Below, in pieces: positions 1-8,769 of a stretch of 64,000 bases of DNA. The translations under genes were made by a program, and so were the position numbers. The notes below the pieces were generated by a model. It did no database searches, was not told the DNA's origin, and saw nothing but the letters and a program-made list of their open reading frames with translations. The stretch is from Terrihalobacillus insolitus (GTDB taxonomy: Bacteria > Bacillota > Bacilli > Bacillales > Amphibacillaceae), in NCBI RefSeq assembly GCF_028416575.1, contig NZ_JAMQKB010000006.1, forward strand, positions 114,632-178,631, in the 5' to 3' direction. Every line of letters starts with the position of its first letter. Positions within the stretch are counted from its first letter, which is position 1.

Positions 1-21
1 AATGAGTCCTGATCGCACTTA

Positions 22-564
22 TTAATTGTCTAAAAACAGCGACTCTCGGGGTGATACATAAAGTACGCCGTCAGCAATATCAACCACTAACACTTCCGTC
101 CCCTCTCGTATCGGTTGATCTTCAAAGCTTTTCGCGGACTTAGAAATAGACCCGCTTTTTCCAGATAGAAATACTTCACCAAATCCATCTTCCGGAATGG
201 ACACGATTACTTTTCCCATTCTCCCTTTTAAATCATCTTCAGAATAAACAAGTGATTCTTCCGCTGATGAAATCGGAATAAGGATGAACACATTTAACAA
301 GATCACTAATATGAATGCTAGAACGAGTGCAATGACAAGAATCAGCAGGCTGTTAAGAGATGTGGATATTTCTAATAAGTACCCTGAAGCACTTAAAAAG
401 GTTATAAAAGAAAGTACGAGAGTAGGATTGAATATGCCATCAGATAAGAATTCGAACATCCCCTCCAATACATCTCCCAGAATGATGTAAATAAAAGTGA
501 AACAACCACCAACAATTAACCCAAACAAATAGACAGTTTCTAATGAGTATCCTAAAATTTCCAT
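22..564 (-). CDS. NfeD-family membrane protein (YuaF-like)
   Basis: A 180-residue protein with three hydrophobic segments in the first ~100 residues (about 10-30, 45-65 and 70-95), followed by a soluble tail of ~75 residues beginning GRMGKVIVSIPEDGFGEV. This tail reads as the small OB-fold beta-barrel of NfeD proteins. In Bacillaceae, YuaF-type NfeD proteins are membrane partners of the flotillin FloT and take part in membrane microdomain organisation. The flotillin gene would lie downstream, beyond the left edge of the window, so the pairing cannot be confirmed. The start is an ATG preceded by AAAGGAA. Length agrees with YuaF (~174 residues). Confidence 0.82.
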   Translation of the reverse strand: MEILGYSLETVYLFGLIVGGCFTFIYIILGDVLEGMFEFLSDGIFNPTLVLSFITFLSASGYLLEISTSLNSLLILVIALVLAFILVILLNVFILIPISSAEESLVYSEDDLKGRMGKVIVSIPEDGFGEVFLSGKSGSISKSAKSFEDQPIREGTEVLVVDIADGVLYVSPRESLFLDN

Positions 565-915
565 ACAAAAAATTCCTTTACTTTTGGATTTTTAATACTA
601 TTTTATCATACCTATTAATCTCAAAAAGTAAAAACCTTCATAAATATCCTGTCATTTACTAGTACGAATAAAACAGTGAAAAGTTTCGTATTTCACTAAA
701 TTTTATGAAAATTTAAAAGAGGACATTTTTTTCGCTATTCGTCAATGGAAGTGTTTTTGGTATGTAAACGGACATCTGTTCCACTCTTTTTAGAAAAAAA
801 CTGATTAAAATCACCACCCATTACCTTACATAACGATTAGAAGTCGAATTAGTAGACGACTACTTTTAAAAACCGTATCATTTCTTAACAAAGAAGGAAC
901 TAGAAGGAGTGTGCA
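565..915. other. Intergenic region between divergent genes
   Basis: About 350 bp of AT-rich DNA between the divergent NfeD and flavin-monooxygenase genes. It presumably carries both promoters, but I cannot single out a convincing -35/-10 pair. No coding remnant or repeat was recognised. Confidence 0.5.
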
Positions 916-1935
916 ATGTTGACAAATATTAAAATAAAGCATTTCCATAACATACCCTTATCCATTTTAGATCTTGCTCCCATAACAGAGGATGGCGATG
1001 CAAGCCAATCTTTTGCAAATAGCGTAGAATTAGCCCAGTATGCTGAAAAGTGGGGGTTTCACCGTTATTGGTTTGCAGAGCACCATAACATGCCTGGTAT
1101 CGCAAGCTCAGCAACATCTGTTGTCATTGGTCATATTGCTGGCGCAACTAAGCAAATTCGCGTTGGCTCAGGTGGTATAATGCTGCCGAATCATGCCCCC
1201 CTTGTGATTGCTGAACAATTTGGTACACTCGAATCAATGTTTCCAGGACGGATCGACCTTGGGCTTGGCCGTGCGCCTGGAAGTGATCAAGCAACAGCGT
1301 ATGCGCTGCGTCGTACACTTAGCAGTCGTGCTGAAGATTTTCCAGCACAATTAGAAGAATTACAAAGTTTCTTCCAACATGATCCAACTGCTCGGGTTCG
1401 GGCTTTCCCTGGAGAAGGACAAGACATTCCAATCTGGCTCTTAGGCTCAAGTGGATTTAGCGCCCAGCTGGCGGCACAAAAAGGATTGCCATTTTCTTTC
1501 GCCAGTCATTTTTCACCAGATTATACGTTACAAGCACTTGAACTCTATCGCGATAACTTTAAACCATCTGAAGTGTTGAAAAAACCACATTCAATGGTTG
1601 GCATAAATATAATTGCAGCAGATTCAGACGAAAGGGCCAAGTGGTTAGCAACCTCTCAACAGCAGCAATTCTTAAGTCTAACGAGAGGCAATCCAACACC
1701 ACTGAAACCGCCAGTAGATAATATAGATGACATATGGACTAGCCATGAGCGGGCAGCAATAGGGAAAACGTTGGATCCCCGTTCAACCATCGTCGGCGAT
1801 CCAGACAAAGTAAAACAAAGTCTTGAAAATTTCCTAAATGAAACAAAAGCAGACGAGGTCATCATTAACTCTCAAATTTACTATCAAAAGGATCGATTAC
1901 GTTCCTATGAAATCATTTCAGAGCTAATGGATTAG
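916..1935 (+). CDS. LLM-class flavin-dependent oxidoreductase (luciferase-like)
   Basis: A 339-residue cytoplasmic protein with hallmarks of the bacterial luciferase-like monooxygenase superfamily: an N-terminal SILDLAPI strand, [19 protein letters not shown] near residues 58-75, the [16 protein letters not shown] strand-loop, and the [16 protein letters not shown] segment. These make up the TIM-barrel FMN-binding face. It fits the YwcH/YceB subgroup of B. subtilis in length and motifs. Such enzymes use reduced flavin and O2 on unknown substrates, so the substrate here is not assigned. The ATG follows AGAAGGAGTG. The gene is monocistronic and ends at a strong hairpin. Confidence 0.88.
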   Translation: MLTNIKIKHFHNIPLSILDLAPITEDGDASQSFANSVELAQYAEKWGFHRYWFAEHHNMPGIASSATSVVIGHIAGATKQIRVGSGGIMLPNHAPLVIAEQFGTLESMFPGRIDLGLGRAPGSDQATAYALRRTLSSRAEDFPAQLEELQSFFQHDPTARVRAFPGEGQDIPIWLLGSSGFSAQLAAQKGLPFSFASHFSPDYTLQALELYRDNFKPSEVLKKPHSMVGINIIAADSDERAKWLATSQQQQFLSLTRGNPTPLKPPVDNIDDIWTSHERAAIGKTLDPRSTIVGDPDKVKQSLENFLNETKADEVIINSQIYYQKDRLRSYEIISELMD

Positions 1936-1980
1936 CCCATTCCAGAGGGTGTCCAGCCGTTTTTTCTAAAAAAATGCATT

Positions 1981-2026
1981 AATAACTCGACATCCGCATA
2001 TCTTCATTAGCGATTGTCGAGTTATT
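1981..2026 (+). terminator. Stem-loop terminator after the LLM oxidoreductase
   Basis: A perfect 12-bp inverted repeat, AATAACTCGACA / TGTCGAGTTATT, with a 22-nt loop, 45 nt past the stop codon. The trailing U-tract is weak (TTATTTGT), so termination efficiency is uncertain. Confidence 0.6.
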
Positions 2027-2076
2027 TGTACCAGTTTGCTACTATTTCAACAAACTATAAATCTACTTCCTATAAA

Positions 2077-2541
2077 GTGCGTGTTCAAAACCTCCATGGC
2101 TTATCGGCCACCATAATGAGTGAAAACAGGATTAAAGTCATTAGGTTTCGTATAAAAAGCCAGATAATTAAAAGCGAGCAGATGGAGCAGGACGCGCGTT
2201 CGGCCGGTTTTTGGCCCCGAATGCGTCTTCATCGCACGGATGAGAGCGCGTTTGGCTGGTTTTTCGCTCCGAATGCGTCTTCATCGCACGGATGAGAGCG
2301 CGTTTGGCTGGTTTTTGGTCCCGAATGCGTCTTCATCGCATGGATGAGAGCGCGTTCGGCCGGTTTTTCGCTCCGAATGCGTCTTCATCGCACGGATGAG
2401 AGCGCGTTTGGCTGGTTTTTCGCTCCGAATGCGTCTTCATCGCACGGATGAGAGCGCGTTCGGCTGGTTTTCGGCTCCGAATGCGTCTTCATCGCACGGA
2501 TGCGCAGCTTATCGTTTGGCACTTTTTTAACACGCTCTTAA
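2077..2541 (+). repeat. Dispersed repeat copy 1 (long form, contains a tandem array)
   Basis: Begins with GTGCGTGTTCAAAA and ends with GCAGCTTATCGTTTGGCACTTTTTTAACACGCTCTT. These ends match those of the repeats at 19231-19396 and 21925-22143. The first ~85 bp (CATGGCTTATC, AAAACAGGATTAAAGTCA, TTTCGTATAAAAAG) also match the copy at 32945-33058. The middle is occupied by six 52-bp tandem units. The 93-residue ORF crossing it has no family resemblance and looks spurious. Confidence 0.7.
2186..2497 (+). repeat. Tandem array of six 52-bp units
   Basis: Six consecutive units with an exact 52-bp period (boundaries about 2186, 2238, 2290, 2342, 2394, 2446), the first diverged at its left end. Each unit contains GAGCGCGTT, YGGCYGGTTTT and CCGAATGCGTCTTCATCGCA, with a small hairpin TCATC-gcacg-GATGA across unit junctions. 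The array is much richer in GC than its surroundings. 52 is not a multiple of three, so it is not a protein repeat, and it equals five helical turns. Confidence 0.9.
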
Positions 2542-2562
2542 AAATACTCTAGTTTATTCTTA

Positions 2563-2835
2563 TTACCAGAAGAAAAAAGGTAATAAGGCAAGTGCAGCGA
2601 TTGCCGCAAATGAAATTCCCCAGTGATGTCCATATCCGCCATATCCGCCACGGCCGTAGCCACGTCTATATCCGAAACCATATCCTCCTAGACCACGAGC
2701 AGGTAATGGTCTCAAAATTACATGTGATCTGGAAACATGATGCACAATTCCGCGATGAATGATTCCATCATGTGTTCGTATAGCAACTGGTCTACCCACA
2801 CTTTTACAGCAAGTATGATAATAATTTTGTGACAT
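2563..2835 (-). CDS. Small Gly/Tyr-rich protein with C-terminal membrane anchor
   Basis: A 90-residue protein of unknown function. Residues 10-45 (VGRPVAIRTHDGIIHRGIVHHVSRSHVILRPL) look like a small SH3/Sm-like barrel. Residues 46-70 are a run of Gly, Tyr, Arg and His (GYGFGYRRGYGRGGYGGYGHH). The last ~18 residues (FAAIAALALLPFFFW) are strongly hydrophobic and probably a membrane anchor. Similar short Gly/Tyr-rich proteins occur in Bacillaceae, some linked to sporulation or the envelope, but I cannot name a family. The ATG follows AAGGAGATCG, so translation is well supported. Confidence 0.7.
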   Translation of the reverse strand: MSQNYYHTCCKSVGRPVAIRTHDGIIHRGIVHHVSRSHVILRPLPARGLGGYGFGYRRGYGRGGYGGYGHHWGISFAAIAALALLPFFFW

Positions 2836-2976
2836 AAACGATCTCCTTTCATCCAGTTTTCCCTAATAATATATGCATAGTTTAAAGTTATGGACAGGAC
2901 AATCGTTGACGTCATTCACACATTTTTCATTATGGAGGCAAGAGTACGAACTTCTATCTTTTGATACACTATTCGT

Positions 2977-3693
2977 TTACTTTATTGCTTTTTTACAAAA
3001 ATACATATTGGCACCCAATGTTGCTTCATATGTTTCGATCAGTTCTTGGTGCCTCGCCATAATGTCAAATAACCCATCATCAATATCGTCTAAAAGGTCA
3101 AACTCTGTATCTGCACGCATCTCTAGTGGGGCAACTCGATTCACCTTCACCTCATGAAACCCTGCTTCTTTCAAATAGGTCATCCATTCCCTTTCTTCTA
3201 AAATATACTTGATGCCATAAAATTCTTTCAACGCATCGATGTCCTCGATAGTTGCATCCTGTTTTTTTGTCATTTCAAGCATAACCAACATCCCATCTCG
3301 CTTTAAAACTCTTGCATATTCTTTCAATGATTGCGGCGCATCTGTAAAAGATGTTACGGACTCTGATAAAATAATATCAAAGGATTGGTTATCAAATGGT
3401 AGTGCCTCCGCTTCACCTTGTACCATATTAACCTTCAGCGTTGCATCGTTTAATCGTTGCTCCATTTTGTCTAACATTCCTTGATGGGGATCAAGCCCAG
3501 TCACATGACAATCATATGTTTCTGCGATATAGGCAGCTGTTTGACCAGTACCACAACCGACGTCAAGTATTCGCTTTTGCTCGTTTATACCCAAATTCTT
3601 CACTGTTTTTTTCGTTAGGGATAGACTACCTGGGTGGGCTCCCCCAACACCAAAAGCAGCCAAAACATCCGTATATGTGTAGTTAACTTCCAA
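2977..3693 (-). CDS. Class I SAM-dependent methyltransferase
   Basis: A 238-residue Rossmann-fold methyltransferase. Motif I is ILDVGCGTGQTA (about residues 38-49), the acidic end of strand 2 is VTGLDP, and post-motif strands are DIILSESV and LKRDGMLVMLEM, as in the Methyltransf_11/25 families. The substrate is not predictable. The C-terminal ~80 residues are variable and may form the substrate lid. The start is a TTG at 3693 preceded by AAGGAGGAAGGGTA, an excellent ribosome binding site that outweighs the lack of ATG. It stands alone, with no shared operon. Confidence 0.85.
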   Translation of the reverse strand: MEVNYTYTDVLAAFGVGGAHPGSLSLTKKTVKNLGINEQKRILDVGCGTGQTAAYIAETYDCHVTGLDPHQGMLDKMEQRLNDATLKVNMVQGEAEALPFDNQSFDIILSESVTSFTDAPQSLKEYARVLKRDGMLVMLEMTKKQDATIEDIDALKEFYGIKYILEEREWMTYLKEAGFHEVKVNRVAPLEMRADTEFDLLDDIDDGLFDIMARHQELIETYEATLGANMYFCKKAIK

Positions 3694-3861
3694 TACCCTT
3701 CCTCCTTAACCCCTGATAAAATCAATCCATTACTGGTATGTTATGTACCTTTCTTTATTTAGGTATAGACGAACATCACGTTTCATTGTACAGAAAACTC
3801 GATGATTAACGAGCCATGGTCCCACTGAGGTGACCTAAAGGCACATTTTACTTTCTGATCT

Positions 3862-3900
3862 AAAAAAAACATCCAATAGAGAGCGACTCTATAGGATGTT
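3862..3900 (-). terminator. Rho-independent terminator of the MATE gene
   Basis: On the minus strand AACATCC-TATAGAG-tcg-CTCTATT-GGATGTT folds into a long stem with a three-base loop, followed by seven or more U residues. It lies just downstream of the MATE stop codon. Confidence 0.85.
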
Positions 3901-3925
3901 CACACTTTAATAGGTTGTTCGCACT

Positions 3926-5365
3926 TTAATAGTTATTTGCTGTACCAGACATTGTTTCTTTCGTTGTTTGTGGATGGCACTCTGATTCCACTTCTCTTAT
4001 TTTCTCAAGTTTCATCCAATTCCCTTTTTTAAATTTCACAGTCAATACAATCGCTCTTGCTGCAATATCAAGTCCGATGGCAACCCAAACACCCGCAAGT
4101 CCCCATCCTAACCTAATTCCTAATAGATAGACAAGCACCGTTCGGATAGCCCACATCCCTACAGCTGTAAGATACATCGGAAACTTTGTATTGTTAGCAC
4201 CTTGAAATGCACCGGTTAAAATTAACAATACAGCAAGAAACGGTTGAAAAACACCCGATATCTTAAGCGCCGTTCCGATGTTTTGTATAACTTTAGGGTC
4301 ATCAGTAAAAAAACCACCAGCCCAATTTCCGAGAAAAAATAACACCGCACCAAGAATGGACATAAACCCGACAGCCAGCCAAGTACAAAGCTTGGCAAAT
4401 AAAACAGCCTCACCCTTTTTTCCAGCACCAATCTGCTGTCCAACCAGTATCGTAGCAGCAGTCGCAAAACCATATCCAATCATATAGGAGAAAACTTCAA
4501 CATTCCCTGCAATTTGATGTGCCGCAAACACATTCGTTCCAAGAGCAACTACAAATCCAAAATAAACAATTTGACCAACGCGCATTACAAGCCGCTCGCC
4601 TGCCGCAGGGCTCCCTAATGTAGTTAATTCCCACAAATGTTGTTTATCTGGTTGCCAGAATTGTTTTTTAAACGAGAGTACTGGTGACCGTTGATTATAA
4701 TAGAGTAACACCATTGTTCCAACCAATCTTGAAAAAACAGTTGCTAGAGCTGCTCCGACAATGCCCAGTTCAGGAAAAAACCATATTCCAAATATAAGAA
4801 CATAATCAAGCAATCCATTAACAATGTTAATAACAATACTTACTTTCATTGGCGATCTTGTGTCACCCGCGCCCCTCAAGTTAGCACTCATTACAAACAT
4901 TAGGGACATAAATATGGAAGGAATTGCAACAATCTTCAAATACGTCTCTCCAGCCGACAGTACGTTTGCTTCAATTCCCATCAGTTTTAAAAGTGGAGCC
5001 GCAAAAAACAGTGTAATAATGCCAGTTAGTATCCCAAATATAACAGAGAGCAAAATCGACTGCTGAGCAATATGCCTCGCTCTTTCTGGTTTTTCAGCTC
5101 CTAATGCATTCGCAACACGAACATTGGATGCTACTCCAATCGCCATAAAAAGCGCAAAATAAATTGCCAACACTGCATTTGTCACGCCAACAGCAGAAAC
5201 CTCAGCCAAGCCTATTTTAGACACGAAATAAGTATCAACAAACCCTAAAATAGTTTGGAAAAAATTCTCGATTACCGCTGGCATAGCAAGCACCAAAATG
5301 ATCTTCACCTTAGCCCTTTTCGCCTTCGCATTCACTACTTTGCCTTTTACTTTTTCCTGTTTCAT
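3926..5365 (-). CDS. MATE-family multidrug/Na+ efflux transporter
   Basis: About 479 residues with 12 predicted membrane segments arranged as two MatE repeats. Characteristic segments are AMPAVIENFFQTILGFVDTYF at the N-terminus, LRGAGDTRSPM in the first half, and GASPAAGER-like and GAFQGANNTKFPMY in the second. MATE proteins export cationic drugs or metabolites in exchange for Na+ or H+; this one has no specific substrate signature. The ORF could open at a TTG two codons earlier, but the ATG at 5365 sits 7 nt after TTTGGAGG and is preferred. The charged C-terminal tail is poorly conserved. Confidence 0.9.
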   Translation of the reverse strand: MKQEKVKGKVVNAKAKRAKVKIILVLAMPAVIENFFQTILGFVDTYFVSKIGLAEVSAVGVTNAVLAIYFALFMAIGVASNVRVANALGAEKPERARHIAQQSILLSVIFGILTGIITLFFAAPLLKLMGIEANVLSAGETYLKIVAIPSIFMSLMFVMSANLRGAGDTRSPMKVSIVINIVNGLLDYVLIFGIWFFPELGIVGAALATVFSRLVGTMVLLYYNQRSPVLSFKKQFWQPDKQHLWELTTLGSPAAGERLVMRVGQIVYFGFVVALGTNVFAAHQIAGNVEVFSYMIGYGFATAATILVGQQIGAGKKGEAVLFAKLCTWLAVGFMSILGAVLFFLGNWAGGFFTDDPKVIQNIGTALKISGVFQPFLAVLLILTGAFQGANNTKFPMYLTAVGMWAIRTVLVYLLGIRLGWGLAGVWVAIGLDIAARAIVLTVKFKKGNWMKLEKIREVESECHPQTTKETMSGTANNY

Positions 5366-5632
5366 CGACAAACCTCCAAATGAATACTACTGCCACTATT
5401 TTAACCATAGTGATCAACACTATCCTATTAGGTTTGAAGAGATTGTGTTTCTATTTATAATACAGTGGTTCGATATTGTTCCTTCTATAACACCGTGTTG
5501 ACTTGATGAATACTGTTATGACAATATCCTTTTTGTACATATGACTTAAACAAGCTCATAAAATAAGCATAAAAAAAGTGCACTAAATAGTACAAAGTAT
5601 AAGAAAGCATAGCTTACGAGCATAAAAAACGC

Positions 5633-6042
5633 CCAAAGATAGGTGCAGTTTTTGGCAAATTAACGATTCCAAGATTGGATAAAGAATTTCCATTAATAGA
5701 GGGATCAGAAGCAGATCAACTCAAAAAGGAGTTGGACACTTTCGCCAAAGCGTACTCCCTGGGGTAGCAGACAACTCCGTACTTGCAGGTCATCGAGACT
5801 CCGTTTTTCGTAGACTAGGAGAACTTGAAATGGGAGATGTTATCATTACTGAAACAAACAAAGGTGCTTTCACTTATAAAATAACAAAGCAACAAATCGT
5901 TGATAAGGATGATAGAACAATAATTGTCCCTTCCAAAAAACCCATTCTTACCGTTGTGACCTGCTATCCCTTCCGATATGTCGGAAATGCGCCAAAACGT
6001 TATATCCTAACAGCAACTCTAGTTGCAAGCACCTTGAATTAG
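5633..6042 (+). pseudogene. Class D sortase-like pseudogene (frameshifted, N-terminus lost)
   Basis: Two frames join into a sortase catalytic domain. 5633-5737 encodes PKIGAVFGKLTIPRLDKEFPL...ADQLKK, then, one base out of register at the AAAAA run near 5732-5736, GVGHF...LPGVADNSVLAGHRDSVFR. It continues through LTVVTCYPF to the stop at 6042. The catalytic His (AGHRD) and Cys (TVVTCYPF) are present, but the signal/membrane N-terminus is absent and the homopolymer indel breaks the reading frame. Sortases anchor secreted proteins to peptidoglycan. Only the last ~70 residues remain as an open frame. The family call is confident; the D-type subclass is inferred. Confidence 0.8.
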
Positions 6043-6096
6043 TTGCGTATAAAGATTTATATAAGAAATGAAAATCCACCTCTCTTATTGATTACC

Positions 6097-6183
6097 GCAA
6101 CAAAATTTCACCACCCTTGCCATCTTTTTCACCAATGTCAAGAGGTTTACCATACATCACCAATATATTTACCAATGAATACT
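6097..6183 (-). mobile_element. Relic of an IS21-type right end
   Basis: The reverse complement of this stretch aligns closely over ~85 bp with the right end of the IS21 element at 62821-62912. It includes ATTGGTAAAT, GAAAAAGATGGCAAGGGTGGT and GTAATCA, in the opposite orientation. It is an orphan end with no transposase beside it, immediately downstream of the broken sortase gene. It probably marks an ancient insertion and deletion. Confidence 0.75.
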
Positions 6184-6302
6184 AGCTTAACAGGATAATA
6201 AGAAGCCAAAATGCATATGAGTGAATAAAATAATGCATACTTTGGCTTCAGTAAAATTTAAAATTGTTTTACAATTGCCACCCGATAGTGCATTAAATAT
6301 TA

Positions 6303-6866
6303 TTAGTTTTGGTAGCAAGTCTCATATTCGTCTTTCATTAACAAACTTTTACAAGCCAAACCATTTTCGTGGTAAATTTCTTTACCGATTTCTAATTCGA
6401 TACTTCTATTTGAATTTGGATAATCAGGTTCGTCATTTTGAATGTACAGCGTATCTTCATCCATCCATTCCATAGAAAAATTACTTTTTGCATCACTATA
6501 ATAAACAGTTTGAACTTTATTTTTCTCATTATTGTTTGTGATTTCAACCCATACGTTAACACCGCCTGCTGCACCACCATATGGTTCATAATAAGCATTA
6601 GCTGTATATTCTTCTATGGGTGATGTAACAGGTCCAGGTCCCTGTTGGATGAATTCTCTATCAATTTCACTAAATGTAAAAAAGTACGTTTCATATATAT
6701 AGATTGAAGAAATCAGTACAACCCCAGACAACGTTGCAATCAGTAATTTTTTAGGAAAAGGCTTCTTTTTAATGAAAAAAATTATTATCTTTGCACATAA
6801 AATTAAAAATAATATGACGGTAATGAAAGATATTAAAAAACCAAATAAAATTAAAATCATAATCAC
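6303..6866 (-). CDS. DUF5412-like membrane-anchored protein
   Basis: A 187-residue protein with two hydrophobic segments (about residues 3-30 and 42-62), then an extracytoplasmic domain. The domain segment GGAAGGVNVWVEITNNNEKNKVQTVYYSDAKS...WMDEDTLYIQND resembles the DUF5412 fold found in Bacillaceae, in which a charged-residue strand pair precedes a W-x-D-E/N-T-hydrophobic motif. The function is unknown. The start is the ATG after GAGGTGATT. It is a single gene with no obvious partners. Confidence 0.6.
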   Translation of the reverse strand: MIMILILFGFLISFITVILFLILCAKIIIFFIKKKPFPKKLLIATLSGVVLISSIYIYETYFFTFSEIDREFIQQGPGPVTSPIEEYTANAYYEPYGGAAGGVNVWVEITNNNEKNKVQTVYYSDAKSNFSMEWMDEDTLYIQNDEPDYPNSNRSIELEIGKEIYHENGLACKSLLMKDEYETCYQN

Positions 6867-7011
6867 CTCGTTCTAAGTTCATTAAATCAAACCCCTTTAT
6901 TATTCTAAAGTTATTAACACGACATAGATATTGACAATCTGGTTCAAAAATCTGGCCCTTAGTAGAATAAGGGTGAACTTTCTCATTCAGAATAAGCTAC
7001 ATTTGTTTTGA

Positions 7012-7434
7012 TCATTTTTTGTTCCCACCAATAATTAGTGATATATGATAGTAAATCAGTGAAGCGATAACTCCATACATCATATACGATACTAATTCTT
7101 GTCCAATCAAGTAAATTTCACTTTCGGCTATCGCTAAAATCATCATAAAGACAAATGCTGCAATTGCTCCTGTTACAAAATATAAAACAAACTTAGTGAA
7201 ATAAAGCGATACATTTGATTTAAAGGATTTTTGATAGGTGATTTTTTCAATCAAAACAGATAATGGAATTCCAAGAAAAAAGAAACCAGGTAAAGAGTAC
7301 AATCCAAAAAAGAACATTGGTCCCCATAAACCTTCAATTGTTTTATCAGACATCGTTATATAATTGATTCCACCTAATAAAACGCTAAATATAACAGTTG
7401 ATAATAATGCAATGATGACTTTTTTAATCATCAT
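7012..7434 (-). CDS. Four-helix integral membrane protein, third gene of PadR operon
   Basis: A 140-residue protein with four hydrophobic helices (about residues 5-25, 35-60, 80-105, 115-135) and no recognisable family motif. Its start overlaps the stop of the HAAS-domain gene by 11 bp, so it is translationally coupled to it. The start codon lies behind GGAGGAAAA. Small membrane proteins in this position are usually the effectors regulated by the PadR repressor/HAAS pair. No transport or enzymatic motif is visible. Confidence 0.7.
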   Translation of the reverse strand: MMIKKVIIALLSTVIFSVLLGGINYITMSDKTIEGLWGPMFFFGLYSLPGFFFLGIPLSVLIEKITYQKSFKSNVSLYFTKFVLYFVTGAIAAFVFMMILAIAESEIYLIGQELVSYMMYGVIASLIYYHISLIIGGNKK

Positions 7435-8167
7435 TTTTCCTCCTTTTATATTTCTTGATGTAGGTATTTAGGATTGACCAAATGATAATAAGCACCCCAA
7501 ATACAATGAAAATGCCTAACGTAATAAGAGCTATATAATTGTTTCGATTGTCATCAAATTGAATTTGCATAAACCACTTGTCATTTAAAGCATAGCCTTT
7601 TGTAGGAACAAGCTCATTATTAACTGGCGATATGTTATGAAAAACATATTCAGCATTCTCAACTTTTGCTGGAAAAGCTTCTTCCATCCCATCCTCAGAG
7701 TAGTAAATGGAGAGGTGTAATATTTTCAAAGAATCACTAAAATAATTGACTTGTTTTAAGACTTCATCTTCCTCTGCTGTGGAAAATTCAGTATCCTCGT
7801 TTAATTGTGCTGCAATATTACTTATCAAGTCCTTACGCTCGTTTTGTTCCATTTGATTTAAGATTACTAGCCAACCAAGTCCAATGATTCCAACTATGCA
7901 TACACCAATGGAAAACCGTAATAATTTCTTGGCAAAAAGCTTTTGCGCTTCAAAAAATTCCATTAACCCATGTGAAAGTTGTGCTTCATCACCAAATCGA
8001 TTTAACGCTATTTGTACAGCTTTGCTTTCAGATTTACCTTCTGCTTTTAATTCCTCAACAATTTCCAATAGATGAGACCGCATTTCCACTTTTAATTCTT
8101 TGATTTCCTTTTCCGTTCCATCAAAGTCTTGATAAACTGAATCAATATACTTATCAATTTTTTTCAT
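7424..8167 (-). CDS. HAAS-domain (DUF1700-like) signalling membrane protein
   Basis: 247 residues. The N-terminal ~75 residues (IDKYIDSVYQDFDGTEKEIKELKVEMRSHL...ALNRFGDEAQLSHGL) are a helical HAAS/permease-prefix domain, the cytoplasmic module commonly encoded next to PadR regulators. A membrane helix follows at about 85-107, then an extracytoplasmic region and a second helix near 215-238 with a basic tail (KKYKRRKNDD). Its start overlaps the padR-like gene by 14 bp, and the ATG follows GGGGGAGGG. Family knowledge suggests it relays or modulates PadR-controlled envelope functions. Confidence 0.8.
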   Translation of the reverse strand: MKKIDKYIDSVYQDFDGTEKEIKELKVEMRSHLLEIVEELKAEGKSESKAVQIALNRFGDEAQLSHGLMEFFEAQKLFAKKLLRFSIGVCIVGIIGLGWLVILNQMEQNERKDLISNIAAQLNEDTEFSTAEEDEVLKQVNYFSDSLKILHLSIYYSEDGMEEAFPAKVENAEYVFHNISPVNNELVPTKGYALNDKWFMQIQFDDNRNNYIALITLGIFIVFGVLIIIWSILNTYIKKYKRRKNDD

Positions 8168-8504
8168 TTTTCCCTCCCCCTTCTAAAAAAGAATCAATGA
8201 TATTTTTTACAAATTCCCATTCCTTTCGTTTTTGTATAAAACCCTCTTCACCTAATGACGTTAATTTATAGTATTTACGCCTTCCACCTGCACCTTGCTC
8301 ATCTCCCCAATACGATTCAATCCATTTATTCTTTTCCAATCGCTTTAAGGATAGGTAAAGTGTTCCTTCTTTTAATTCGAATTGATTGTCATTTTTTTTT
8401 CGAACGAACTTTCCTAATTCATAGCCATACATATCCCTGCTATGTAAAAGAGACAAGATTAGCGTATCAATATGACCTTTTAACACCTCTTTGTTTATCT
8501 CCAA
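8154..8504 (-). CDS. PadR-family transcriptional regulator
   Basis: A 116-residue winged-helix protein. TLILSLLHSRDMYGYELGKFV is the PadR recognition helix region, KEGTLYLSLKRLEKNKWIESYW leads into the wing, and GGRRKYYKLTSLGEEG closes it. The C-terminal dimerisation helix is short. It is the first gene of a three-gene operon with overlapping reading frames (HAAS protein, membrane protein), so it very probably represses its own operon. The start is a TTG at 8504 behind GGTGGTGAG. Confidence 0.9.
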   Translation of the reverse strand: MEINKEVLKGHIDTLILSLLHSRDMYGYELGKFVRKKNDNQFELKEGTLYLSLKRLEKNKWIESYWGDEQGAGGRRKYYKLTSLGEEGFIQKRKEWEFVKNIIDSFLEGGGKNEKN

Positions 8505-8685
8505 TGATTCTCACCACCTATACTATTCATTGTATTTACATTACTACATAATGCAAGGTATCCTTTTAAAAAAATATTGGTATAAAATGGTTTAGAAATT
8601 TAATGAATCAAGCCTCTGTAAGAGTTTATATTGACACTAGAGAACAAAACAGGACTGTCAATTACATGGCACTTCTGTTGGAAAG

Positions 8686-8714
8686 CCCCACCTACGCTTC
8701 GCTTAGAGGTGGGG
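8686..8714. other. GC-rich hairpin, possible IS605-family end relic
   Basis: CCCCACCT / AGGTGGGG form an 8-bp stem around a loop containing CTACGCTTCGCTTAG. Hairpins of this composition are typical of IS200/IS605 termini in Bacilli, but no TnpA or TnpB gene lies nearby. It could equally be a terminator, although neither strand has a good U-tract. Confidence 0.35.
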
Positions 8715-8769
8715 TTCTAAAACCCTAAAACCATTTAAAGATTAAAAAACCCTACTATTCCATTTATCT

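Noticed and set aside
2014..2295. 93-codon plus-strand ORF running into the 52-bp repeats
   Set aside because: It crosses a non-coding repeat whose period is not a multiple of three, has no plausible family and poor start context.
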